Shown here: positions 7,705 to 15,458 of the stretch, in pieces
Position numbering within the stretch: the stretch's first letter is position 1
Layout: the number at the start of each line of letters is the position of its first letter
NCBI RefSeq assembly: GCF_008704935.1
Contig: NZ_CP023692.1
Coordinates: 3,638,001 to 3,702,000 of the forward strand
Reading direction: 5' to 3'
Source of the DNA: Streptomyces vinaceus
Lineage (GTDB): Bacteria; Actinomycetota; Actinomycetes; Streptomycetales; Streptomycetaceae
DNA: 64,000 bases
Position numbers and translations under genes: made by a program
The notes under the pieces: model-generated
What the model was told of the DNA's origin: nothing
Database searches by the model: none
What the model saw: the letters and a program-made list of their open reading frames with translations, nothing else

Positions 7705-7843
7705 GACAGGGCTCCTCTCTCCCATCATCCAGGGCACACCCGCCACACCCGACCGGCAAGTGGATCAACGTACGGCAGCCCTCCGCCACCCGCCCGCAGC
7801 AGCACCGCTCGCGTCCCCGCGCGCCGCGGCTTTCCCTGGTGAC

Positions 7844-8671
7844 GTGCGCACCTTCCTCTCGGCGGTACTCATCGTGCTGGTGGCCCTCCTGGTGCCCGCC
7901 GGCGCCGTCGCGTACTGGGCCGACCACGAGCTGGGCGACGCCGACCGGTACACCGCGGCGATGGCCCCGCTGGCCGAGAACCCGGCAGTGCAGGAGGTCG
8001 TGGTCACCCAGGCGGGCCGCGCCCTCTCCGGGCAGATCGACGCCGGGCCCTTCCAGGGCGGGGTCGACGCACTGCTCGGGGAGGCCCTGCGCTCCTTCGC
8101 CGGCACCCCGGCCTACCGCACCGCCTGGGACGCCGCCAACCGCGCCGCGCACGCCGCCTTCTTCAAGGCCCTCACCACCGGTGAGGGAAACGCCGTCACC
8201 ATCGACCTGGCTCCCGTGATCGAGCAGGTCAAAGGGGACCTCGTCGCCGACGGCGTGCCGTTCGCCGACCGGATCCCGGTGACGCACGTCGCGGTGACGG
8301 TCATGGAGTACGACAACCTCGGCGCGCTCCGGAAGGGCTTCCGCATGCTGCAGATCGCCGGCATCTGGCTTCCCGTGCTGACCGTGGTGCTCGCGGCGGC
8401 GGCGATCGCCGTCGCCGTCCACCGGCGCCGCGCCGTGATCGCCACCGGGCTGGGGGTGGCCGTGGGCGCCGTACTGCTGTGGATCGCGGTGGCCGTCTTC
8501 CGCCGGCTCACCCTCGACGATCTGCCCGCCGACATCGACCGGGCGGCCGCCGCGGCGGTGTACGACGCGCTCACCGCGTTCCTGCGCACCACCGCCTGGG
8601 TGGTCCTGGCGATCGGGCTCGCCGCCGCGCTCGCCGCCTGGCTGACGGGCCGACTGCGCCGCACCCCATAA
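7844..8671 (+). CDS. Four-helix membrane protein of an actinobacterial family
   Basis: A 275-residue protein: one N-terminal membrane segment (FLSAVLIVLVALLVPAGAVAYW), an extracytoplasmic domain of about 130 residues starting GDADRYTAAMAPLAENPAVQ, then three C-terminal helices. The ADRYTAAMAPLAxxPAVQ phrase is one I associate with conserved Streptomyces membrane proteins of unknown role. GTG 7844 is the likely start because the signal anchor follows at once; in-frame starts further upstream would add a low-complexity leader overlapping the divergent gene's promoter. Confidence 0.7.
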   Translation: MRTFLSAVLIVLVALLVPAGAVAYWADHELGDADRYTAAMAPLAENPAVQEVVVTQAGRALSGQIDAGPFQGGVDALLGEALRSFAGTPAYRTAWDAANRAAHAAFFKALTTGEGNAVTIDLAPVIEQVKGDLVADGVPFADRIPVTHVAVTVMEYDNLGALRKGFRMLQIAGIWLPVLTVVLAAAAIAVAVHRRRAVIATGLGVAVGAVLLWIAVAVFRRLTLDDLPADIDRAAAAAVYDALTAFLRTTAWVVLAIGLAAALAAWLTGRLRRTP

Positions 8672-8791
8672 GCTCGGAACGTACCGGAGAGCGCAGAACG
8701 CCCCAGAAGAAGACGAGAAGAACCCAAGAAGAACGCAAGACCCCGGAACAGCGCAGAAGAACCGATTCACGAGCGGCCGCACGGAAGCTGA

Positions 8792-10792
8792 ATGAGCACC
8801 GAACGCACCGAACACATACCCTCCGGGCGCCCCCGGCACCGTCCGCCGGCTCCGCCCGCCTGGCTGCTCAAGGGACTGCGGCCGAGCACCGCCCCGATCC
8901 CCTGGGCCGCCGCCGCGCGCGCCGGCATCGCGATGGCCGCCCCCCTCGCCGTCGGATTCGCCCTGAACGAGCCCGAGTACGGGGCCCTCGTCTCGATGGG
9001 CGCCCTGTCCGGGGTCATCGGCGACACCGCCGACGCATACCGGATGAGGGTGCTGAACATCGCCGTGCCCCAGCTGTTCGGCGCGGTCGGCGTCGCCCTG
9101 GGCACGCTGGTCTACGGCCACGGCTGGCTCGCCGTCGGCGCCCTCACCCTGATCGCCCTCGTCTCCGGGATGATCTCCTCGATCGGCACGGTCGCGTCCG
9201 TCTCCGGACTGCTGCTGCTCCTCAACGCCGTCGTCGGCGCCGGCCTGCCGCTCCCCCAGCCCTGGTGGACGGCGCCCCTGCTGCTCAGCGCGGGCGGGCT
9301 CTTCGTCCTCCTGCTGACCCTGCTGGGCTGGCCGCTGCGCGGCCGGCAGCCGGAGCGCGCCGCCGTGGCGGCCACCTACCGGGCCCTCGCCGACGCCCTG
9401 GACGCCGCGGGCGGACCGGACTACGACGAGCGCCGCCGGCAGGTCACGCACGCCCTCAACCAGGCCTACGACCTGGTCCTGGGCCGGCGCGCCCGGGTGC
9501 ACGGCCGCAGCCCCGCGCTCGTACGGATGCTGGCCCAGCTGAACGTGGTGATCCCGCTGGTCGAGGCCGCGCCCGCCATGCACCTGCGGGGCAGACCGCT
9601 GCCGCCCGAGATCCCGGCGGCCGTACGGGACCTGGCACAGGCCGTGGAGGAGGGCCGCACCGGCAAGCCCGTACTGGACCTGCCCGCGCCGCACACCCCC
9701 GCCGAACGGGCCCTCGACGCGGCCCTGCAGCACGCCGCGGCCATCGTGCACGTGCCCGAGCCGGACCTGCACAACATCGACGACCGGCTCGGCAAGCCCG
9801 CCGCGCTGACGGTCCGCGCCCGGCGGGCGGTACGCGACATGATGCTGTCCGGCGCCTCCTGGCGGTACGGACTGCGCCTGGCCCTGTGCATCGGGCTCGC
9901 CCAGACCCTGGTCTCCGTGGTGCCGGTCGAGCGGTCCTACTGGGTCGCGCTGACCGTCACCTTCGTCCTCAAGCCCGACTTCGGCTCGGTGTTCTCCCGG
10001 GCCGTGCTGCGCGCCCTCGGCACGGCGGCCGGGCTGGTCATCGCAGCCGCCGTGCTCGCCGAGGTGCCGCGCGGCTGGTGGGACGTGCCGGTGATGGTGG
10101 TACTGGGCGCGCTGATCCCGGCGTTCTCCGCCAAGGGGTACGCCTTCCAGACCGCCGCGATCACCCCGGTGATCCTGCTGCTCTCCGACCTCCTCAACCA
10201 CCAGGGCTTCGACCTGATCCGGCCCCGGCTGCTGGACAGCCTGATCGGCTGCGCCATCACCCTGATCGCCGGCTATCTGCTGTGGCCCGAGAGCTGGCAC
10301 ACCCGGATCGGCCACCGGCTCGCCGACACCGTGGACGACGCGGCGCGGTACGTGGAACGGGCCTTCGGCACCCACCCGGACACGGACGCCGGCCGGCAGG
10401 CCGCGCGGACCGCCCGGCTCCAGGCCCGGCGGAGGATCTACCGCGAGATGTCGGGCGTACGCAACGAGTTCCAGCGGGCGCTGACCGAGCCGCCGCCGAC
10501 GGGGGTGCGGGCCGCCGCGTGGTGGCCGCTGGTCGTCGCCGTCGAGCGGATCGTCGACGCGACCACCGCGGCCCGGGTCCGGGTCAATCACGGCGCCGAA
10601 GCCCCCGCCGACGAGGAGGTGGCGATCGTCATCTCCGACCTGCGGGCCCTCGCCGAGGGGGTACGCAGGGTCAGGACGCCGACCCAGCTGCGCCCTGCGG
10701 CGCTGCCGCCCGGGGACGAGGCCTCCGTCCTCGCCCCGGTGCGCCAGGAGCTCGCCGCGGCCCGCGCCATCGCCGCCGACGACGACCACTGA
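8792..10792 (+). CDS. FUSC-family membrane protein (aromatic acid exporter-like)
   Basis: A 666-residue protein with two blocks of membrane helices, about residues 40-180 and 345-490, separated by a soluble helical region and followed by a cytoplasmic tail. The second block begins RYGLRLALCIGLAQTLVSVV and contains RSYWVALTVTFVLKPDFGSVFSRAVLRALGT, the FUSC/YccC signature. FUSC proteins are proposed exporters of aromatic acids or similar compounds. It starts 120 bp after the previous gene and is followed by a hairpin at 10810. Confidence 0.8.
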   Translation: MSTERTEHIPSGRPRHRPPAPPAWLLKGLRPSTAPIPWAAAARAGIAMAAPLAVGFALNEPEYGALVSMGALSGVIGDTADAYRMRVLNIAVPQLFGAVGVALGTLVYGHGWLAVGALTLIALVSGMISSIGTVASVSGLLLLLNAVVGAGLPLPQPWWTAPLLLSAGGLFVLLLTLLGWPLRGRQPERAAVAATYRALADALDAAGGPDYDERRRQVTHALNQAYDLVLGRRARVHGRSPALVRMLAQLNVVIPLVEAAPAMHLRGRPLPPEIPAAVRDLAQAVEEGRTGKPVLDLPAPHTPAERALDAALQHAAAIVHVPEPDLHNIDDRLGKPAALTVRARRAVRDMMLSGASWRYGLRLALCIGLAQTLVSVVPVERSYWVALTVTFVLKPDFGSVFSRAVLRALGTAAGLVIAAAVLAEVPRGWWDVPVMVVLGALIPAFSAKGYAFQTAAITPVILLLSDLLNHQGFDLIRPRLLDSLIGCAITLIAGYLLWPESWHTRIGHRLADTVDDAARYVERAFGTHPDTDAGRQAARTARLQARRRIYREMSGVRNEFQRALTEPPPTGVRAAAWWPLVVAVERIVDATTAARVRVNHGAEAPADEEVAIVISDLRALAEGVRRVRTPTQLRPAALPPGDEASVLAPVRQELAAARAIAADDDH

Positions 10793-10809
10793 CACGGGAG
10801 CGCCCTCCC

Positions 10810-10855
10810 CGGGCCCGGCCCGCGCGTCACCCGAACGGCCCCGGGGCCGGGCCCG
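10810..10855 (+). terminator. Hairpin terminator after the FUSC gene
   Basis: Perfect 12-bp arms (CGGGCCCGGCCC and complement) are separated by 22 bases, directly after the FUSC stop codon and 30 bp before the next gene. Confidence 0.55.
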
Positions 10856-10883
10856 CACGCCCCGGCCGGGAGAGCATCGGTGC

Positions 10884-11606
10884 ATGAGGCCCCTCTCCCG
10901 GCGCGGCCGCACGGCGGCCCCGGTCCTCGCCGCCGTCCTCGCGGCGGCGGCCGGGTGCGCGGATGTGGACGGGCTGCACGACGACGGCGACCTGGGCACG
11001 GTGCACGCCCCGCAGTCCCTGTGGGCGGACATCCATCCGGACCCGCCCGGCCCGGGCCAGAACCCCGGTACGGCCGCAGTGGTCCCGGGGCTGCCCAAGG
11101 TCGCAGGGCTCAGCATGCGGGGCGTGAACGCGGTGGAGGTCGTACGGGCCGACATCACCGCCGCCACCGCCCAGGACGAGGGGACCGGACGCCTCGTCGA
11201 CCCCCGGGCGGTGCAGCGGCTCGCACTGTGTACACAGGCTGTGGACGGAGGTCCCGACTGCCCGGTGCGACCCCCGGTGCTGCACGACGTGACGGGCGAC
11301 GGCCGCGAAGAGCTGATCACCGCACTGGACATCGACGGCCGGGTCAGCGAACTCCGCGTCTACACCGTCAAGGACGACGGGACGATCGCCCGGATCCTGT
11401 CCCGGCGCGGGGTGCTGGAAGGCGTGGAGGTGGCCGCCGAACACCTGGCGGTCCGCGAGCCGACCTCGAACCCGGAGAAGGTCTCCGTCTCCGACTACGT
11501 GTGGGACCCCAAGGCCGGGATCATGAACCTGTCCCAGCTCACCCTCGACGAATGCCCGGGCGCGAAGAGCGGCGCCACCCCGTGCTCCTCCGCGAGCCGG
11601 GGCTGA
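10884..11606 (+). CDS. Lipoprotein with a short repeat-type (FG-GAP-like) segment
   Basis: A 240-residue putative lipoprotein. The N-terminus has Arg residues, a hydrophobic stretch and a lipobox (AAAAGC) with the acylated Cys near residue 25. A central segment (HDVTGDGREELITALDIDGRV) resembles calcium-binding FG-GAP/VCBS repeats. The C-terminus holds two Cys in ECPGAKSGATPCSS that could form a disulfide. It ends 14 bp before the sensor kinase gene, so the two are likely cotranscribed and the lipoprotein may act as an envelope sensor or modulator of the kinase, as CseA does in the sigE system. That last point is analogy only. Confidence 0.75.
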   Translation: MRPLSRRGRTAAPVLAAVLAAAAGCADVDGLHDDGDLGTVHAPQSLWADIHPDPPGPGQNPGTAAVVPGLPKVAGLSMRGVNAVEVVRADITAATAQDEGTGRLVDPRAVQRLALCTQAVDGGPDCPVRPPVLHDVTGDGREELITALDIDGRVSELRVYTVKDDGTIARILSRRGVLEGVEVAAEHLAVREPTSNPEKVSVSDYVWDPKAGIMNLSQLTLDECPGAKSGATPCSSASRG

Positions 11607-11620
11607 GGGGACCGGCCGCC

Positions 11621-12961
11621 ATGCGGGTGACGAGCAGTCTGCGCTGGAAGATCGCCCTGACCACCACGGCGGTGTGCTGCGCCGTCGCGGCGGTCCTCGG
11701 GATCCTCGTGCACAACGTGGTCGCCCGGCAGATCGTCGGAGAGGTCCGCAAGGACGCGGACCGGGACCTGGACTACGCCCTCGCCCAGTACCAGTACGGC
11801 ACCTCCCACGGCGATGTGAACGTCGCCGTCGATCCACCCGAGCTCCCCGGCGCGCTGCGCAGGCTCGTGGCGGGCGGACGCACCGGCAGCATGGTCGGCG
11901 AGCGCGCCGGCGAACCGGTCATGTGGGCCGCCGGACCCGCCGACGACAAGGCCCTCGCCATCTGGCTCCCGTACGAGAGCACCCGCCACCGGCTGCGGGA
12001 CATCGACACCGCGATCCTCGCCTCGGCGGCGCTCGCCGCCGGAATCGTCGCGCTGGCCGGCCTGTTCCTCGCCAACCGGATCAGCCGCCGGCTGACCACC
12101 ACGGCGGCCGTGGCCCGCCGGATCAGCGCCGGGGACCTGGACGCGCGCGTGGGATTCCCCGTCGAGCACGACGGCGGGGACGGCAAGAAGGCCGCGGACG
12201 GCACGGCAGGCTCCGCCGCAGGCGGCGGACGGCGCCGGCCGCGCTACCGCGACGAGGTGCGGGACGTCGCGGTGGCACTGGACTCGATGGCCCGGTCCCT
12301 CCAGGAGCGGATCGAGGCGGAGAAGCGCTTCACCGCGGACGTCGCGCACGAGCTGCGCACCCCGCTCACCGGCTCGCTGGCCGCGGCCGCCCTGTTGCCG
12401 GAGGGGCGGCCCAAAGAGATGATCAACGACCGGCTCAAGGCCCTGCACCTGCTCACCGAGGACCTGCTGGAGATCTCCCGGCTGGAGTCGGGCGTCGAGC
12501 GCGCCGACCTGGCCCGGGTCGAGCTCGGCGAGGCGGTGCGCCGGGCCGTCCGGGCGACTCGCCTGGAGGCCTCCGTACGGGTCGTCCGGGACATCGTGGT
12601 GCTCACCGACCGGCGGCGGCTGGACCGGATCCTGGCCAACCTGCTCGTCAACGCCGACAAACACGGGGAACCGCCGGTCGAGGTGACCGTCGAGGGCCCG
12701 GTGGTCGTCGTACGCGATCACGGGCCCGGCTACCCGCCCGAGCTGATCGAGCAGGGCCCTCAGCGTTTCCGCACCGGGGACCCGGGCCGCGGCCGGGGCC
12801 ACGGGCTGGGCCTGACCATCGTGGTCGGCCAGGCGGCGGTCCTGGAGATCGCCCTGAGCCTCGCCAACGCGCCCGACGGAGGGGCGATGACCACGCTCAG
12901 GCTGCCCGTCGGGCGCCTGGCGGATGAAAGCATGGAAGTCAGACAATCCTTCCCCGAATGA
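11621..12961 (+). CDS. Membrane sensor histidine kinase (no adjacent response regulator)
   Basis: A 446-residue kinase: transmembrane segments at about 10-34 and 131-152 enclose a short extracytoplasmic loop; a HAMP region follows, interrupted by a Gly/Ala/Lys-rich insert (about 183-206); the phosphoacceptor is His243 in VAHELRTPLTGS. The ATPase domain has NLLVNADKHG (N box), RDHGPGYP and GRGHGLGLTIV (G boxes). It is tightly linked to the upstream lipoprotein gene. No response regulator gene is adjacent, so the partner must be elsewhere. The gene is convergent with phoX-like and ends 30 bp before a parS-containing palindrome. Confidence 0.9.
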   Translation: MRVTSSLRWKIALTTTAVCCAVAAVLGILVHNVVARQIVGEVRKDADRDLDYALAQYQYGTSHGDVNVAVDPPELPGALRRLVAGGRTGSMVGERAGEPVMWAAGPADDKALAIWLPYESTRHRLRDIDTAILASAALAAGIVALAGLFLANRISRRLTTTAAVARRISAGDLDARVGFPVEHDGGDGKKAADGTAGSAAGGGRRRPRYRDEVRDVAVALDSMARSLQERIEAEKRFTADVAHELRTPLTGSLAAAALLPEGRPKEMINDRLKALHLLTEDLLEISRLESGVERADLARVELGEAVRRAVRATRLEASVRVVRDIVVLTDRRRLDRILANLLVNADKHGEPPVEVTVEGPVVVVRDHGPGYPPELIEQGPQRFRTGDPGRGRGHGLGLTIVVGQAAVLEIALSLANAPDGGAMTTLRLPVGRLADESMEVRQSFPE

Positions 12962-12990
12962 TATCGGGAGATATCGCATGAAACGCCAAC

Positions 12991-13026
12991 GGGCGGTGGG
13001 TGTTTCACGTGAAACACCCACCGCCC
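12991..13026. terminator. 36-bp perfect palindrome between convergent genes, centred on parS
   Basis: Two perfect 18-bp arms, starting GGGCGGTGGG, meet without a loop between the kinase (+) and PhoX (-) genes. RNA from either strand would fold into a strong hairpin, so this may act as a bidirectional terminator. Its centre is parS site 3. Confidence 0.65.
13001..13016. other. parS site 3 (perfect 16-bp palindrome)
   Basis: TGTTTCACGTGAAACA is a full 16-bp palindrome and the most complete parS copy in the window. It forms the centre of the 36-bp palindrome between two convergent genes. Confidence 0.93.
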
Positions 13027-13068
13027 CGGTGGATTCAACCGGTCAACTGACCGTGCCTACCGGCCCGA

Positions 13069-15165
13069 TCACACGCCGATGTTCTTGCCGTCCTTGCGCC
13101 AGACCGACACGACCGCCGGACGGACGATCTTGCCCGGGCCGTCGGGCCACACCGACTGGGGCTTCTCGACGGACGCCCCGTCGATCTCGCCGGGGTGCTG
13201 GACGGCGACGAGGACGCGCTTGTCCTGGACCAGCGGGCCGCAGGTCTCCGCGCCGCGGGGCACGGTCAGGAACTGCTTCAGCTCACCGCGGCGGTCACCG
13301 GCGGTGGCGACGCCGAACAGGCCGTCGTGGGAGCCGAGCTGGTTGCCGTCCGTGGAGATCCACAGGTTGCCGTGCGGGTCGAAGGTCACGTTGTCCGGGC
13401 AGGAGATCGGGCTGACCTTCTCCTTCGGGAAGCCGGCGAAGAACGTGGACGGGTCCTTCGGGTCACCGGCGACCAGGAAGAGGCGCCAGGCGAAACCGTC
13501 GCCGGCCGGGTCGTCGAAGTTCTCGGCGAGCTCCAGGATCTGGCCGTGCTTGTTCGTGTTGCGCGGGTTGGCCTCGTCCGCTCCGGCCTTGCCGGCCTTG
13601 CCGCGGTCGCTGTTGTTGGTGAGGACGACGTACACGCGGCCGGTGCGCGGCGAGGGCTCGATGTCCTCGGGGCGGTCCATCTTGGTGGCGCCCACCTTGT
13701 CGCCGGCCTCACGCGTGAAGACGACCACCTCTTCGGCGGTCATGCCCTCGACGTGCGAGACGTTGCCGGAGGGGGAGGAGGTGAGGAGCTTGATCCAGAC
13801 ACCGGAGCCGTCGAACTGGCCGTCGGACGGCAGCTTGCCGGTTCCGTCGAACTCGGCGGCCGGGGAGTCACCGGTCAGCTTGGCGACGTAGAGGGTGCCC
13901 TCGTCGAGCAGCGTGAGGTTGTGCTCCTTCGCCGCGCGCGAGTTGCCCTTCTTCATCTGCTTCGAGGAGACGAACTTGTAGAAGTAGTCGAACTTCTCGT
14001 CGTCGCCCATGTAGACGACCGGGCGGCCGTCCTCGGTCAGGCGGGGCTGGGCGCCCTCGTGCTTGAAACGGCCCAGCGCGGTGCGCTTGCGCGGGGTGGA
14101 GTGCGGGTCGTACGGGTCGAGCTCGACGACCCAGCCGAAGCGGTGCGACTCGTTGGGCTCCTGGAGCACGTCGAAGCGCTTGTCGAAACGCTCCCACTTG
14201 CGCTCGGTGGCGCCGGCGGTCACGCCGTAGCGCTTCAGGCGGGCGGCCTCGGTGGCGTCGGTGACCTGGCCGGCGTTGGCGAAGTACTGGTTGAAGTTCT
14301 CCTCGCCGTGCAGCGTGGTGCCCCACGGGGTGGTGCCGCCGGAGCAGTTGTTGAGCGTGCCGAGGACCTTGGTGCCGGTCGGGTCGGCGGAGGTCTTCAC
14401 CAGGGCGCTGCCCGCGGCCGGGCCGGTGAGCTTGAACTCGCTGGTCGCGGTGAGGCGGCGGTTGAGCTGGTGGCGGTTGACCGCGGTCAGCTTGCCGCTG
14501 CGGTGGTCCTCCTGCACGACGACGACGCCGAGGCCGTGCGCGGCCCAGGCGATCTCGACCTGCTCGCGGGTCGGGTTCGCCGGGTCGTAGCCCTTGAACA
14601 TGAGGATCTCGTCGGTGTACTCGTGGTTGGCCACGAGCAGCTGCTGGCGCTCGTAGTCACCGCCGAGCGGGAGCAGCGAGAGGAAGTCGTTGTTGTAGCC
14701 GAACTGACCGGCCTGGGCGGCGGCGGTCTGCTTGTCGGCGTTGAAGCCCGGAGCGCCCTTGACGATGGGCTCGCCCCAGCGGATGACCACGTTCTGCTCG
14801 TAGCCCTCGGGGACGGTGACCCGGTCGTCGGTGTTCGGCGCGACGGCCTTGAAGCGCAGACCGCGGGCGCCCGCGGCGTCGGCGGCGGACGCACCCTGGG
14901 CGTCGGCGGAGGGCGCGGCGGTGGCCGAGGAGCCGTTGCCGCCGAGGGTGATGGCGGTACCGGCGGCGGACGCGACCGTGACGACGGCGGCGGAGCGCAG
15001 CATCGAGCGGCGCGAGTAGGCGCGCGCGATGACGTCACCGACGTATTCGTTGTCGCTCTTGTTCGGCACCTCGTGGAAGCAGGCGTCGCCACAGCGGTAG
15101 CGGCAGGTGAGGGCGGAACGGCCGCCCCCATGCGAGTTGCCTATGAGCGGCAGGAGCTTGCGCAC
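13069..15165 (-). CDS. PhoX-family (DUF839) secreted phosphatase with Tat signal
   Basis: A 698-residue protein. A long N-region is followed by a twin-arginine signal (YSRRSMLRSAAVVTVASAAG, about residue 50). The mature part has the PhoX/DUF839 pattern: ANHEYTDEILM, GTLNNCSGGTTPWGTTLHGEE, HRFGWVVELDPYDP, RFKHEGAQ, PVVYMGDDEKFDYFYKFV, and RPEDIEPSPRTGRVYVVLTNNS. PhoX enzymes are calcium/iron phosphomonoesterases exported by Tat. The GTG at 15165 follows GGAGG and is preferred over longer frames. Two N-terminal Cys (TCRYRCGDACFHE) before the Tat motif are typical of the actinobacterial subgroup. Export to the envelope for phosphate scavenging is likely. Confidence 0.88.
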   Translation of the reverse strand: MRKLLPLIGNSHGGGRSALTCRYRCGDACFHEVPNKSDNEYVGDVIARAYSRRSMLRSAAVVTVASAAGTAITLGGNGSSATAAPSADAQGASAADAAGARGLRFKAVAPNTDDRVTVPEGYEQNVVIRWGEPIVKGAPGFNADKQTAAAQAGQFGYNNDFLSLLPLGGDYERQQLLVANHEYTDEILMFKGYDPANPTREQVEIAWAAHGLGVVVVQEDHRSGKLTAVNRHQLNRRLTATSEFKLTGPAAGSALVKTSADPTGTKVLGTLNNCSGGTTPWGTTLHGEENFNQYFANAGQVTDATEAARLKRYGVTAGATERKWERFDKRFDVLQEPNESHRFGWVVELDPYDPHSTPRKRTALGRFKHEGAQPRLTEDGRPVVYMGDDEKFDYFYKFVSSKQMKKGNSRAAKEHNLTLLDEGTLYVAKLTGDSPAAEFDGTGKLPSDGQFDGSGVWIKLLTSSPSGNVSHVEGMTAEEVVVFTREAGDKVGATKMDRPEDIEPSPRTGRVYVVLTNNSDRGKAGKAGADEANPRNTNKHGQILELAENFDDPAGDGFAWRLFLVAGDPKDPSTFFAGFPKEKVSPISCPDNVTFDPHGNLWISTDGNQLGSHDGLFGVATAGDRRGELKQFLTVPRGAETCGPLVQDKRVLVAVQHPGEIDGASVEKPQSVWPDGPGKIVRPAVVSVWRKDGKNIGV

Positions 15166-15458
15166 GAGTGTCCTCCGTAGATGCACGGGTGCCGACAGCA
15201 TGTCGGTCGAATCCAGCCGTGACGGTAGGCGCGGGTTGCGCCGAAGCGGCGGCGCTGGAATGAACGCCCGGTGAACCGGGCACGTCGGTGCGGGAGTTCG
15301 GCAAGATGGGGTGTGTGCTGGGCGGGCCGGGCGCCACGAAGGGCGCCCCTGCCGAAGTTCCAGCCAAGCGGCCGATAACCTTACGTGTCCACTCTGGGCA
15401 GGGATCAACCGCGCAGCACGGACAAATGACGCACGCACTCATGCGAAAGGCCTGGCCC

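Noticed and set aside
7106..11332. A 1408-codon open frame on the minus strand
   Set aside because: It covers five well-supported genes on the opposite strand, has no family motifs and an Arg/Gly/His-rich composition typical of antisense frames in GC-rich DNA.
10880..11620. N-terminal extension of the sensor kinase into the lipoprotein gene
   Set aside because: The extension is out of frame with the lipoprotein, Arg/Gly-rich, and the kinase has a proper ATG at 11621 before its first membrane helix.
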